A stretch of DNA of 64,000 nt from Dallia pectoralis. Lineage: Eukaryota > Chordata > Actinopteri > Esociformes > Umbridae. Positions within the stretch are counted from its first letter, which is position 1. Every line of letters starts with the position of its first letter. The notes below the pieces were generated by a model. It made no database searches, was not told where the DNA came from, and saw only the letters and a list, made by a program, of their open reading frames with translations. This document shows positions 11,496-24,365 of the stretch, one piece after another. The stretch covers positions 6,989,998-7,053,997 of the forward strand of contig CM055761.1 in assembly GCA_029465975.1 (NCBI GenBank), written 5' to 3'. Both the position numbers and the translations under genes were made by a program.

Positions 11496-13785
11496 AAATA
11501 CAACATTGGCCTGAGCTTACCAGAGCACGTCTAACCAAATTCCCATAGTTAGTTCAGAGACTAATGGTAGATTTATACTTCCACTTGTGTGTGCATGGTC
11601 TCCAATAGTGCATGGATGGCCCACATTAATTATTTCCTAGTGTTCAGGTACTGTGATTGGTCAGAAGATCACTCGCTTCTCTTTGTCACGGTGTAATATT
11701 GTCATGATCGTTGGATCTTCTCGCTGCTGGGCTGCCAGAAATGCAGTGGAATAGACTGGTAAACTGAATGAGGAGCCATGTTTAAGCAAGGAAGCACCAC
11801 AATCAGCGCCACGATCAGTCCAATGATCAGCACTGATCAGCACCATGATCAGCTCCTAACCTCTTCAGAAGGTCAGTGATATCCGGTGGCTCCATCAGTG
11901 TTGGGTGTTCAGCGAACTGGGTCTGTAAAGAATATACACATCCTCATTCGCTGCCCTGGTACCAAACGGAGCTGGCTCCGACACACACATCTGCCTAATG
12001 TCTCCCAGTCTGGCTGTTTTCACATGGCCTGGTGGTTCATTATTGGGCAATTCTGTAAACTGATGACCCACTAAGTATTCACGATACTTGTCTTCAATGC
12101 CAACTTCAGCTTCATAAAATAGTAATTCTCCATATTTCTTTCAGAGAACCAAAGACATGCCTCCATAGGCGACTGTCCACGATCCTGTGACAAGCCTGCT
12201 TACAGACCCTGATGGCTAGCATCCGTCTCTAGGGATATTTGTACAAATCAAAAGTGTTTGAAAAACCAATTCGCAGTTGGTATTTCGCACTTTGCCAATC
12301 CGGATGCCATCCATTGGTGTGTTTTTGTGGAGCTGAGAGCTGCATGCTAAACGGGCTGCTAGCTGTCTACAGTGGCTTGCAAGGCTCAAAAAGGACTTAA
12401 CTGGGTTATGTTCACAAGACATTTGCCAAATTGTGATTTCCCAGACCTCCACAGGGTGGCAACCCCACAGGCATAAATAACACTGAATGTTAACCTAATT
12501 ATTACTTACATTCTCCCCAGAACCAAAAGAAAACCAAAGCTGAAGGCAAAGCGGGTGTTACTCAAGTGAGGAAGAGAACACAACCACATAATCTGGGTAG
12601 AGTAACAATGACTGAGGTTCTGATTTCTTTCTTGTAGTCTGTAAGAGCTCCCTTGCGTGTTACAAAGTCCAAATTGTGTCCAGTTGTACGTATATAGCCC
12701 AAAGGGTTTACAGAAAGCAGTTTTCTGTCGCTCCTTTTCAGCCATTACTAATTGGTTTTAACCACTGGCCAAGTCATGTGCGAAAACCACTGGGCTTTAC
12801 ACAAAGCATCTAGGGGTTCTTCAATCCGTGGAAGAAGAAAGCACCTCGGCAAATTCACTCAAAGATATAACAGAATTGTAGTCGGACACGGAAATTGGAT
12901 GAAATGACAAAAGCTTATTGCATTCTTTCGTTGTGTTCATACCAACCCGGGCTGAGACAGCTCTTTTCTTTATTTGGTGATGTGTTTTAATAACAACCTA
13001 TACGCCCTATACACCTCACCGTGGAAGCACCCGTAGCCTTCACATCACATCATAACCAGGGCAGGGTATCGACAAACATTTGCCAGCTCCAGCCACCCAC
13101 GTTCCTTTAAAACGAACTCTCCTTTACTTAAAAGGTCTAGGTAACAGTGGTAACCAATTAAACAGTGTACAATAAGGAGGGGATTTGAATACCTCCCATG
13201 AGCACTTGCACGATGGGGCTTCGTCCCTCTAGGCCACAAGTTTCAAACCCAAGGCCAAATCTGACCCGCCACATTATTTGATGTGGCCCGCAAGAGCTCA
13301 AACGGCACATTATCGTCTTAACATAAAACTATATGCTCCGTAACAGCATTTTAGTAACCATTAACTATATCTCCCACAATGCCCTAGACAATGTTTCCTC
13401 TTATAACAGAATCCTCTAAGCCTAATAGGCCCCTCCCATCACGTGGCTTCTCACTACAGTTGATGGTTAGTTACTGCCTTCAGTTACTTTCCCGTTAGAG
13501 CCCATGAGCCATTGAAAGCCCCTGTGATAAGCCATGTAGTTTAGCTTCCTGCTGCCTGAATGCATCCACGGGCCCAAGCAAAAAAGCATTTACTTAAGGA
13601 GAGCCATTAGCTGGCACCAAATCAATGTTGCATACACAGAACAACTTTACCCACCCCACCCCACCCCACTGTCACAAAAACACTTGACTCTCCTAGGCCA
13701 ATCAAACAACGTATTTAAACGTTGCCTCACCTGTCGTATCAGTTCACAAAGAGCAGCGCCTCTATCACATTCATTTGGATATACA
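11496..13785. other. Intergenic DNA without recognised genes
   Basis: I see no credible exons. A segment at about 13240-13310 (AAATCTGACCCGCC, GATGTGGCCCGCAAGAG) reads like a common dispersed repeat. A short poly-(CACCC) run is at 13650-13668. Confidence 0.4.
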
Positions 13786-14115
13786 CAGCCTTCAAAACAT
13801 CACATTTTTGTAAATATTTGATTACCGGTATATTGTGACAACAATGAAGAAATGACACTTTACTACAATGTAAAGTAGTGAGTGTACAGCTTGTATAACA
13901 GTGTACATATGCTGTGCCCTCAAAAATACTCAACACCGACCATAAATGTCTGAACCACTGGCAACAAAAATGAGTTCACCCCTAAGTGAAAATGTCCAAA
14001 TTGGGCCCAAAATGTCAATAATTTCATTTGCCATCATTATTTTCCAGCAGTGCCTTAACTCTCTTGGGCACGGAGTTCACTGATAGGATTTGGAAATGCT
14101 AAATTGGATAACAAA
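13786..14115. mobile_element. Tc1/mariner-type transposon remnant, non-coding part
   Basis: The stretch containing GACACTTTACTACAATG, GTACAGCTTGTATAACAGTG, TTCACCCCTAAGTGAAAATG and CCTTAACTCTCTTGGGCACG matches, from memory, the end region of a DNA element common in fish. It has no intact coding content. The call is by pattern only. Confidence 0.5.
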
Positions 14116-15047
14116 TGTATATGCCATTGTTTGTTCAACTATCAAATATAAAACTCTTTATTAGAGTGCTTTGAGAAGAGAAAGTCACCAAAGTATTATT
14201 AGTGATTTACTACTACATGTGCATGTGTAATTGCAGGTCCTTGAACGTGTTTATGTGTGTCACCATGAGTCATATCCATTTGTCAGGTGTTGTACTGTTG
14301 AACAAAGTAAAGTAATTGTTAAAAAGGTTTCTAAATAGCCACGGGTGATGTACATATGTATCTGTGGCTGTTTGTTTCCATGTTCTCTTTACAGAACATA
14401 TTGTCATAATAAACATTTTAAAATCAAACATGTGTGCTTAATTGCTAGAAATGTACATTTCATTAAAATAATGTAAATACACATCTGTTCATGGCGTCTT
14501 GGCATCCTATATTTCCTTCTCAAATACATTAGGGGCCTCCCTGTTGCGTCGTTTTGGATTGTTTTCAGATCCTGAAACATGATTTCTAAATAAAATACTA
14601 ATTACTAAATACTAACTAATTATGGAATGTTTATTTTTGAAAGGTTTCATATAAAATGTAAAGTCATATTGTTCACCAGATGCCACCATATACATGACAA
14701 AATTAGGTAAAAAAGACAAAATCTCTGTTTCCTAAGGTTTCTATGCTAAAAAAGCTGTGAATGATTTATCTCTCATCTGTATTATCTATCAGCTGACATA
14801 TCTGTGTTATCTATCAGCTGACATTTACAGTTAAGGTATACAGTTGTTTCAATGTAAAAAATGATATACCTACAAATCTTTATATTATTACAGTTGGCTT
14901 GACATGTCTCAATGTTCTTTTCATTGTTTTCCTGGTGGCTAATTATTTTTTCACTTCATAGCTGCTGCAGGTTTAAATTGCATCAAAGTGTTCTGGACGT
15001 ACGTTTACTGCTCTTTTATTTCATCCTGTGCTTGTTTAGCAGCATCT

Positions 15048-18000
15048 TTAAAGCTTTGTAAAGCGATCGTCATCTGGGAACCCTCTATTGTAGGCGCCAT
15101 CGAGGCCAATGCCGTTCTCCAGTCCATTCACATGAATGTCCTCTTCTGCCTGTTCGTCTTCCATCCGATCTTTTGCCTTCCTAGATTGGGACGAACCATA
15201 AAAACAAGTTCAAAAACCAAATGAGTCATCGCAGATAGAGAGACTGACGTGTTGTGCTAAAGTGTGGACTGACTTTCTCTTCTGAAGCACGGCGGACACG
15301 AGCAGCGCAATAATCCCAGCGAACACAGCCCCAATAACCACTCCGAACACGATGAGCCAGGGCGGGGTGTCGGGGACGGCGGGGGGGACCAGCGTCGGGT
15401 TGATGTCGATGAATTCCAGTGTCTTATCTGTCAGGAGGAACGCGCTGTTGATGCGATGTCGTGACTTCCTGATGGATTTAGAATGGATTCGTTTACATCC
15501 TTCTGATTGGACGCATCACCTTTTTGATCTCAAACTGTGAATGTAAATCTGACTTGACCACCTGAAATGTTACAGGTCTCTAGAAATCGAAAAATGTTTG
15601 GTTTAACTCATAGAAACACACCCGGTTTATATTCTGGGAACAGAAAGGAAATTGTCCCATTGTCACCATTGTGCCTTAACATTTATACTGGTTATTATAT
15701 AGAACTCACTATTGTGCATTTACATTTCTACTGGTTATTGTATAGAACTCACCATTGTGCCTTTACATTTATACTGGTTATTATATAGAACTCACCATTG
15801 TGCCTTTACATTTATACTGGTTATTATATAGAACTCACCATTGTGCCTTTACATTTATACTGGTTATGGTTCTAGAACTCACCATTGTGCCTTTACATTT
15901 ATACTGGTTATTATATAGAACTCACCATTGTGCCTTTACATTTATACTGGTTATGGTTGTAAAACTCACCATTGTGCCTTTACATTTATACTGGTTATTA
16001 TATAGAACTCACCATTGTGCCTTTACATTTATACTGGTTATGGTTGTAAAACTCACCATTGTGCCTTTACATTTATACTGGTAATGGTTCTAGAACTCAC
16101 CATTGTGCCTTTACATTTATACTGGTTATTATATAGAACTCACCATTGTGCCTTTACATTTGTACTGGTTATGGTTATAAAACTCACCATTGTGCCTTTA
16201 CATTTATACTGGTTATTATATAGAACTCACCATTGTGCCTTTACATTTGTACTGGTTATGGTTATAGAACTCACCATTGTGCCTTTACATTTATACTGGT
16301 TATTATATAGAACTCACCATTGTGCCTTTACATTTATACTGGTTATTATATAGAACTCACCATTGTGCCTTTACATTTGTACTGGTTATGGTTATAAAAC
16401 TCACCATTGTGCCTTTACATTTATACTGGTTATTATATAGAACTCACCATTGTGCCTTTACATTTGTACTGGTTATGGTTATAGAACTCACCATTGTGCC
16501 TTTACATTTGTACTGGTTATGGTTATAGAACTCACCATTGTGCCTTTACATTTATACTGGTTATGGTTACATTTAGAAGCCCAAAATACCAAACCTGCTC
16601 CACGAGATGGATAATTGCAATTCACTTTGGTCAGCACATAATTGGGAACATCTGCCTTATGTTTCGGAAGTGCTCCCTGGAGCTAGATGTTCTGACGCTC
16701 CTGTAATTATATCAGTTTGAATTGTTGATCTGGGACATACAGCATATGCTGATTAATGGCCTTTTCTTAAATATGTTTAATTTTCTGGATTTTATTATTT
16801 TATTGTGTTTTATTTGTGATGTGGATGCAGGACACTCTAGTGAAATAGATTCTATATCAATAGTAGTCTCTATAAAATAGAGGCTAAAGGTTGTGTTTTA
16901 CATCGTAATCATTTCAGGTGGCTGTTCATATTCCACTTTTTACTTCAGAGTCGTGCAAATATACTAGATGTTTTCCTCAACTTTTTACGTTTGAATTTCA
17001 TTATAAAACTCTACACAGTTGTTCAGCAAATGTGTAATATTTCAGTATTCAAGTATTGAAGTAAGATCGTTATTGGCTGTAATGGTTCAGGTGCTATTGC
17101 AAATCATGACGTAGACGAGAGGCAGTTTGCGTGAGGGTGGGGCTGTTATGCTCCCTGTGTTGATGAATCAAATACCCAGAATGCAGTTTTTCAAGAATGA
17201 ATTTGCAGCAACAATGCAGAAATTGTGTTCGAATCTATCCATTAAAGTTCACCGGTACATTACCTTACAGCTTCCTCCACTTCTGCCTTAGATATAAGTT
17301 CTGTGTGGTTGTCAGGGGACGTCACCACAAACCAGAAGGACACCCTCTGAGTTTCATTACACACAATGATGTTGTTCACACTGGAAAAGTCCGGGAAACA
17401 TTACAATGGTGTAAATTCCATGTTAACAGCCTTACACAATACACCAGGAAGACAGTTTTATCAGTCATAAAACATCTCTACAGGTATGCTGGAAATGATT
17501 ATTTGGAAAGGTCTGCTAGGAACGAAAGTAAAAGTTGTTTTTTATTTATTTGGAACCAACACAGCACACCCTGTAGTGAAGCAGAAGATGGTCTTACTTG
17601 TATGGTTTTGTTAAGTGGTAGGTCCTCATGGCAAAGGCCAAAGACGCTTGGAAAAAGTACATTTCATTCTCATTCCATTCGTACTAAAGAAAAAAAGAAA
17701 ATACATTTTTCATAGTTGTCAATGTTACTTTTTATGTAGGGCAATGATGTAATAATGTCTTGTAATACTCATACGTACAGCTTTGTCACTCAGAGCAGTT
17801 TTAATACTTATTCGTACTTTGTAGCCATTTGCAGAATCTACAGAAAAAAATGAGAGATATTTGCGGTCTGAATGTTAGTCGTGACACACTTTCAGCTAAC
17901 GGATTCATCTTACAATATCGGTAGTTATTAGCAAAATCTGTGGTAGATATCAACTCCATTATTCTTAACTTGTGGATTGATACTCTTCCCTTATCGTGAA

Positions 18001-18612
18001 CACAGTTAAACAATCCTTCAATCGTCAGCAACCGTGATCATACAAATTGTTGGTTTTCTTTAAGAAACAACTTGGCTTGAAGGCATGGTTTTATAGACCC
18101 AAAGAGTACAACTCAGAACAACTCATGAAACCAGCAGTAAATAGAACACAATGTTCATCTATTCTCACTGTGTTCTTCAGGATGTTCCAGGATGTTCCGT
18201 GTGTTTTTTAACGTTAGACAACAAAAGGTATTTTCTGTGTCAACTCATGTGGTCACTGTTTAACCCCATCCCTTGTATATGTAACTGCATAATAATGACA
18301 TAAGAATCTAACAACAGCATGTCTCATCATAACCATTCTCAAGTGTTCTGAGAAATACCCTGATCACCTGACAGCCTTTGAATAGTCTTGTTCCATAGGA
18401 AATTTGGCAAACACTCTAAATCGAACACTTCGGGACACGATAAAATCTTCGTAATCTATTGTAAACAAAAGACCAACCAAACACAAATCCATGAACAAAA
18501 CAAAATGAAATCACTGTTGAGTTATTGTGAATAGCTTACCAGGATGGCAGAGGTTTTGTGCCAGGACAGGTAATCCTGACAGACAGAGCAGAACCAAGAC
18601 CCTCCCAAACAT
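15048..18612 (-). CDS. cltrn: Collectrin (amino acid transport regulator)
   Basis: Six coding exons: 18540-18612, 17779-17837, 17598-17683, 17264-17380, 15274-15468 and 15048-15180. They sum to 663 bases, 220 residues (human 222). The start MFGRVLVLLCLSGLPVLAQ is a signal peptide. Then come GYKVRISIKTALSDKA, YEWNENEMYFFQASLAFAMR, the glycosylation-site strand VCNETQRVSFWFVV, and RINSAFLLTDKTLEF. A single membrane span follows (WLIVFGVVIGAVFAGIIALL), then a cytoplasmic tail ending GFPDDDRFTKL. This is the collectrin-like domain, shared with the C-terminal part of ACE2; no peptidase domain is present upstream, so it is collectrin and not ace2. The known role is surface delivery of B0AT1-family amino acid transporters in epithelia. 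A good acceptor at 18709 suggests an additional non-coding 5' exon upstream. Confidence 0.95.
15676..16568. repeat. 43-bp minisatellite in cltrn intron 4
   Basis: About 20 copies of a 43-bp unit (CATTGTGCCTTTACATTTAT plus a variable half). Two unit types, one with TTATTATATAG and one with TTATGGTTATAAAA or a close variant, largely alternate, so much of the array is a dimer repeat. On the cltrn-sense strand each unit reads CAATGGTGAGTT, a strong 5' splice-site-like motif. Confidence 0.95.
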
Positions 18613-18819
18613 CCCCCCCAAGGATAAGAACATAACTAAGAACTTGCTGTGCTTCCAGTTCAGTCAAATTCCCAGTGGTCCGAGAAAAGGAGAGATGGTG
18701 AAGGAGATCTACAATAGAATAAAACAAGGGGTGGCCTTTAAGGTTTAATCATTAAACTACGACACAGCCGCTGGATACAAGCCTCACTGGCCACCGTAAA
18801 AACGATTTACAACCTTATA

Positions 18820-20785
18820 ACAGTCTTCACTTACAGCCTGGTTAACCTGACCAGCATATATACAGTCTTCACTTACAGCCTGGTTAACCTGACCAGCATA
18901 TATACAGTCTTCACTTACAGCCTGGTTAACCTGACCAGCATATATACAGTCTTCACTTACAGCCTGGTTAACCTGACCAGCATATATACAGTCTTCACTT
19001 ACAGCCTGGTTAACCTGACCAGCATATATACAGTCTTCACTTACAGCCTGGTTAACCTGACCAGCATATATACAGTCTTCACTTACAGCCTGGTTAACCT
19101 GACCAGCATATATACAGTCTTCACTTACAGCCTGGTTAACCTGACCAGCAGATATACAGTCTTCACTTACAGCCTGGTTAACCTGACCAGCATATATACA
19201 GTCTTCACTTACAGCCTGGTTAACCTGACCAGCAGATATACAGTCTTCACTTACAGCCTGGTTAACCTGACCAGCATATATACAGTCTTCACTTACAGCC
19301 TGGTTAACCTGACCAGCATATATACAGTCTTCACTTACAGCCTGGTTAACCTGACCAGCATATATACAGTCTTCACTTACAGCCTGGTTAACCTGACCAG
19401 CACTTACATATGACCACAGTCTTCACTTACAGCCTGGTTAACCTGACCAGCAGATATACAGTCTTCACTTACATCCTGGTTAACCTGACCAGCAGTCTTC
19501 ATACATAACCTGACCAGCAGATATACAGTCTTCACTTACAGCCTGGTTAACCTGACCAGCATATATACAGTCTTCACTTACAGCCTGGTTAACCTGACCA
19601 GCATATATACAGTCTTCACTTACAGCCTGGTTAACCTGACCAGCATATATACAGTCTTCACTTACAGCCTGGTTAACCTAACCAGCATATATACAGTCTT
19701 CACTTACAGCCTGGTTAACCTGACCAGCATATATACAGTCTTCACTTACAGCCTGGTTAACCTGACCAGCATATATACAGTCTTCACTTTCAGCCTGGTT
19801 AACCTGACCAGCATATATACAGTCTTCACTTACAGCCTGGTTAACCTGACCAGCATATATACAGTCTTCACTTACAGCCTGGTAAACCTGCCCAGCATGT
19901 ATACAGTCTTCACGTACAGCCTGGTTAACCTGACCAGCATATATACAGTCTTCACTTACAGCCTGGTAAACCTGCCCAGCATGTATACAGTCTTCACTTA
20001 CAGCCTGGTTAACCTGACCAGCATATATACAGTCTTCACTTACAGCCTGGTTAACCTGACCAGCATATATACAGTCTTCACTTACAGCCTGGTAAACCTG
20101 CCCAGCATGTATACAGTCTTCACTTACAGCCTTGTTAACCTGACCAGCATATATACAGTCTTCACTTACAGCCTGGTTAACCTGACCAGCATGTATACAG
20201 TCTTCACTTACAGCCTGGTTAACCTGACCAGCATATATACAGTCTTCACTTACAGCCTGGTAAACCTGCCCAGCATGTATACAGTCTTCACTTACAGCCT
20301 GGTTAACCTGACCAGCATATATACAGTCTTCACTTACAGCCTGGTTAACCTGATCAGCATATATACAGTCTTCACTTACAGCCTGGTAAACCTGCCCAGC
20401 ATGTATACAGTCTTCACTTACAGCCTGGTTAACCTGACCAGCATATATACAGTCTTCACTTACAGCCTGGTTAACCTGACCAGCATGTATACAGTCTTCA
20501 CTTACAGCCTGGTTAACCTGACCAGCATATATACAGTCTTCACTTACAGCCTGGTTAACCTGACCAGCATATATACAGTCTTCACTTACAGCCTGGTAAA
20601 CCTGCCCAGCATGTATACAGTCTTCACTTACAGCCTGGTTAACCTGACCAGTATATATACAGTCTTCACTTACAGCCTGGTTAACCTGACCAGCATATAT
20701 ACAGTTTTCACTTACAGCCTGTTAACCTGACCAGCATATATACAGTCTTCACTTACAGCCTGGTAAACCTGACCAGCATATATAG
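18820..20785. repeat. 42-bp minisatellite upstream of cltrn
   Basis: About 47 copies of a 42-bp unit (ATATATACAGTCTTCACTT, then ACAGCCTGGTTAACCTGACC). Two main variants occur: GGTTAACCTGACCAGCATAT and GGTAAACCTGCCCAGCATGT. The second appears only in the right-hand half. A scrambled patch lies at about 19400-19510. Because 42 is a multiple of 3 the array is stop-free in some frames, but this is not evidence of coding. The array begins about 200 bp upstream of the cltrn start codon. Confidence 0.97.
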
Positions 20786-21894
20786 ACAGAAACATAGCAC
20801 AATAATGCATGTGGATCAGTGAACGCACTACAGATGTAGGATCTTAAATCGATCATGTATTGTTGAGGGGCCTTTTCCCCTATAGTGAAATGAGTTAGAG
20901 GGTTTACATGAGTTCATTAACAACCAACACTAATATGTGGTTCCATAAACAGTGTAGCTCTTTTCATGGGCTAATTGCCTAATCACCGCCCGAGCTCATT
21001 ATGGAGAATTTCTGTTGGATTACTTTACTGCGAAATCACTGGTCAAATCTTGTACCCGTAGCTACTATTTGTCCAAGCGGTCAGGAGAGGTGGAACATAT
21101 TGAACAGTGTGAACGAAAGGCAGACCTTGTGAAGATTAACACAAAGGTCCAGTCTGTTTACTCGTGCCTGCTGTAAGATATATTTACACAAATTCTGTTT
21201 TCCTCGATTACATGTTTTTAGTTCTGTGGAATTTTTAAGGAGTGTTTGCCATTTGACAGGAATATAATTAACATTTCAAGACCGCAAGTAGGTTTTAGTA
21301 GCAGCTATAAACATACGTTAACTCATTTTCTGGCACCTTATGGTAGAATCTTTCAGATTATGCCCCACCAGAAGGGACAGAGAGGTCATGGAAGATAGCT
21401 GACATCTCTCTTCTGGGTGTTAATAGTTAATACCTTTCTGATTGGTGTCAGTGTTACAAATGGCATCCTCTTCCCGACATAGTGCACTCCTTTAGAACAG
21501 AGCCCTTAGGAAATAGGATATCATTTGGGAGTTACCCTGGTGTGAAAAGCTTTTACACGAACATGAAAAAATATTCTTTGGAATTCAGTGTTGAAAAGTG
21601 AGTCATTCAAATGATTCTGGGTACATGACTTATAATTTAGTTAATCAGTAAAGGTTTTAGTCAATTACAGCCTTGGTTTAATCATTTATCATTCATGGGA
21701 TCATTCTAACTGCATGTCCTAACCATAAAAAACACACAATTATTTCTGATTAAAGAGACTTACGATAATTTAAGCAAATTCCACAGCCTCAATTTGAACC
21801 TTCCAAAGACAAAGAATTAGACATTTCTAGTGAGGGATGTTCGTTTTTGTAAAATGACTGGTACCTCCATTTATACCGAAAATATCAACACAAA
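20786..21894. other. Intergenic DNA without recognised features
   Basis: No coding segments or clear repeats are seen between the 42-bp array and the first Tc1-like element. Confidence 0.4.
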
Positions 21895-22450
21895 TGTTTT
21901 ACAATCATTTTATTGAACAATACAAACAGGCCAAACAGAATATGTCTAATGTGTTGCTGTGCCCCTGCATGTTGCCAGAACAGCACCGCCCCGTTGAGGC
22001 CTGGACTCTACAAGGTTCTCTCACCGTTCTGCATCTTTGCGACCCCATTGGTGGCCCAGGGTGCAGAGGCGAAGCTGTGTGTTGTGGCACAACCTGTCCG
22101 ACCATCATAAACATTAAAACAGCGTTGGGCGTCCAATTACCTTTTACAAGTTTGTGGTTTGTCCCTCCTCTGACCGCTGTTGGTAGGTACTCACCACTGC
22201 TGACCGGAAGCACCCCACAAGCCTTGCCGTTTCAGAGATCTTTCAACCCAATAGTCAGGCCATAACAATTTGTCCCTTCTGAAAGTCTCTCAGGCCTTTA
22301 ATCCTGCCCGTTTCTTCTGCATCCATGTTAAGTACGAGAACTGATTGTTTGCTTACCATCTTATCTGTCCAGACTCTTAGGAGATGATCAACGTTATTCG
22401 CGTCACCTGTGGTCGTGATCTCTTGGCTAATCAGTGTATATTGCTGGTAA
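21895..22450 (-). mobile_element. Tc1-like transposon, internally deleted
   Basis: Read on the minus strand, a terminal-type sequence (TATACACTGATTAGCC) leads into the start of a Tc1-type transposase region (GACTTTCAGAAGGGACAAAT, then CTCTGAAACGGCAAGGCTTG, GGTCAGCAGTGGTGAGTACC). It jumps after about 200 bp to the 3' end of the same kind of element (GTAGAGTCCAGGCCTCAACG). The catalytic core is missing, so it is a dead deletion derivative. Confidence 0.75.
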
Positions 22451-22570
22451 TAAAACGGGTAGGTCATAACCTGAAGAATTGTTGGCTGAAAGCCGTGACA
22501 ACAATATGGTTATAATTACTTTGGAAACTGGTGAAGGCTAGGATAGCAATCAGGTGTCCGTCGTGTATAC

Positions 22571-23995
22571 AGTGCCTTTAAAAAGTATTTAGACGCTCAG
22601 ACGTTCCCACATTCTACTGTGAAATCATGACATTAAAGTGAATTTCCTTCTGAGTTTTTGCCACTAATTATCACAAAACAACTATCATGTCAAAGTAAAA
22701 AAGTATATCTGCAAATTGTTCTAAATTAATAATAAATTCACCATAACCATGACACACCTGAATCATTTGTGGTGTAACAAATAGTCTTTAGTAGTCATAT
22801 TTAGTTGACTGGGTCCACCTGTGTGCAGTGTGTTTCATATGATTTCTGGTAAAACACACCTGGGACCTCTCTGGGACATCTCACACCAGTTAAGACAATT
22901 TCTACCAAAAACGAGGCTATATAATGAAGACGGAGGAACATTCAAAGCATTTCTGTAATATCGTTCTTGAAAAGCACCTATTAAGGATAGAATATGAAAA
23001 CATTTCCGAGGCATTACATATTCCCCAGAGCGCAGCGAAGTCTACTATAAAAAAGAGAGAGAAATGGCGCTATGTACAATATGTCTAGAACATGACCATC
23101 ATTTAAGCAAGGTCTCATGTCAGCCAGGCAAAGGCTAGTAATTACATGGCTGAGCTAGGTTACACTTTGCATATTGCAACAATAGCTCGGGTGCTTAAGA
23201 AAAGTGGCAAATAGAAGGCAATTGTTGAAAGCAAATGTGTCTAGAAGGTGCCAGAAGACATCTGGGATGCATCGAGTCTAAGTGGAAAAAGATCACTGCA
23301 AACATCAGCCTAAGACTTCCATCCCTACTGTAAAGCATGTTGGTGGTCGCAAACTTGCAGCACTAAATAAACAAACTTCAGAAAATAATAAAAGATCATA
23401 CAAATAATGATTTTTGTTTTTTTGTGTACCTATACCATGCCTATTATTTTTTGGTGTACATGAGCACCCCTTAAAAGAGTCTAATATCTCCACAATGTGG
23501 CAGTAGCATGCTATGTGGATGGTTCTACTCTGCAACAACCTAGAGACTGATCAGGGTTGAGGAAGGATGAACAGAGTGAGATACAAAGTGAGATACAGAG
23601 GTCCTTCAAGAAAATCGTATTCGGAGCACACGGGAGCTCAAACTGAAGTGAAGAATAATCTTTTAGGTGGATGAAGGCCCAAAGCACACAGCCATTACAG
23701 CGCTGGAGTGGCTTTGACACAGGCGTGGACCTCAATCCAATTGAGAATATATGGAAAAACATGAAAATGTTGTTCAGCCGAGGCCCCCATATAACTTGAT
23801 GAAGCTTTAGCAATGTTGCAAAGAATTATGGACATTCTCTAGATGTGCAAAGCTTGTAGACACACATAGATAGGTCCAATGTCAGTCATTTTGGTAGAAA
23901 TGCCAAGTGCATTTGACTAAATGGAGTAAACGCTTATGCAGTGAATTATTTTCTGTGTTATATATTTGTAATTCATTTAGGACAAGTGACGCATG
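22571..23995 (+). mobile_element. Second Tc1/mariner-like transposon, near full length but decayed
   Basis: It begins CAGTGCCTTTAAAAAGTATT after a TA dinucleotide, a typical start for fish Tc1-like elements. Degraded transposase pieces follow in order: a helix-turn-helix-like part near 22980-23080, GGTGCCAGAAGACATCTGGG, AAGCATGTTGGTGGTCGC, and a C-terminal part with GACCTCAATCCAATTGAGAA. It ends near 23990 with CTTATGCAGTGAATTATTTT. Many stops and frameshifts rule out activity. Confidence 0.75.
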
Positions 23996-24365
23996 TTATT
24001 TTCCACCTTTGGGTTATTGCTTATTGGTTATCCTTTCGATGACATGAATCCAGGGTTAAATTGCATTTTCCACGTGTCGGGTAAATGAGCCCTGACCGCA
24101 AATTCAAGCGCTGCTACACTTTTATGCGTTCCCAAGTAGGGTCATGTCATAGATTGATTCGTCCACCAGATGGCAGTAAATACGAACGAGTCATTCACGC
24201 GTGCACAGCGGCTTAGTAAAACGGCCGAGCGGAACACTCAGGTTGCTAGGAGACATTCTTCACGTTGCCGGATGTTCATACATGTCACGGTGTTGCCATA
24301 GACACGTTTTTGTCTAAAACGAAGGAATCATTTACGGTGTCAGGGGGGAGGCACAAATAAAGGTT

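Noticed and set aside
15567..16706. Overlapping open frames with repeated HLYWLLYRTHH-type peptides
   Set aside because: Translation of the 43-bp intronic array of cltrn on the opposite strand.
15048..18612. ace2 instead of collectrin
   Set aside because: The signal peptide runs directly into the collectrin-like domain, and total length is 220 residues with no peptidase exons upstream.
19897..20730. 277-codon open frame in the 42-bp array
   Set aside because: It is only the minisatellite read in a stop-free frame (14 residues per unit), with no start context, domain or splice evidence.
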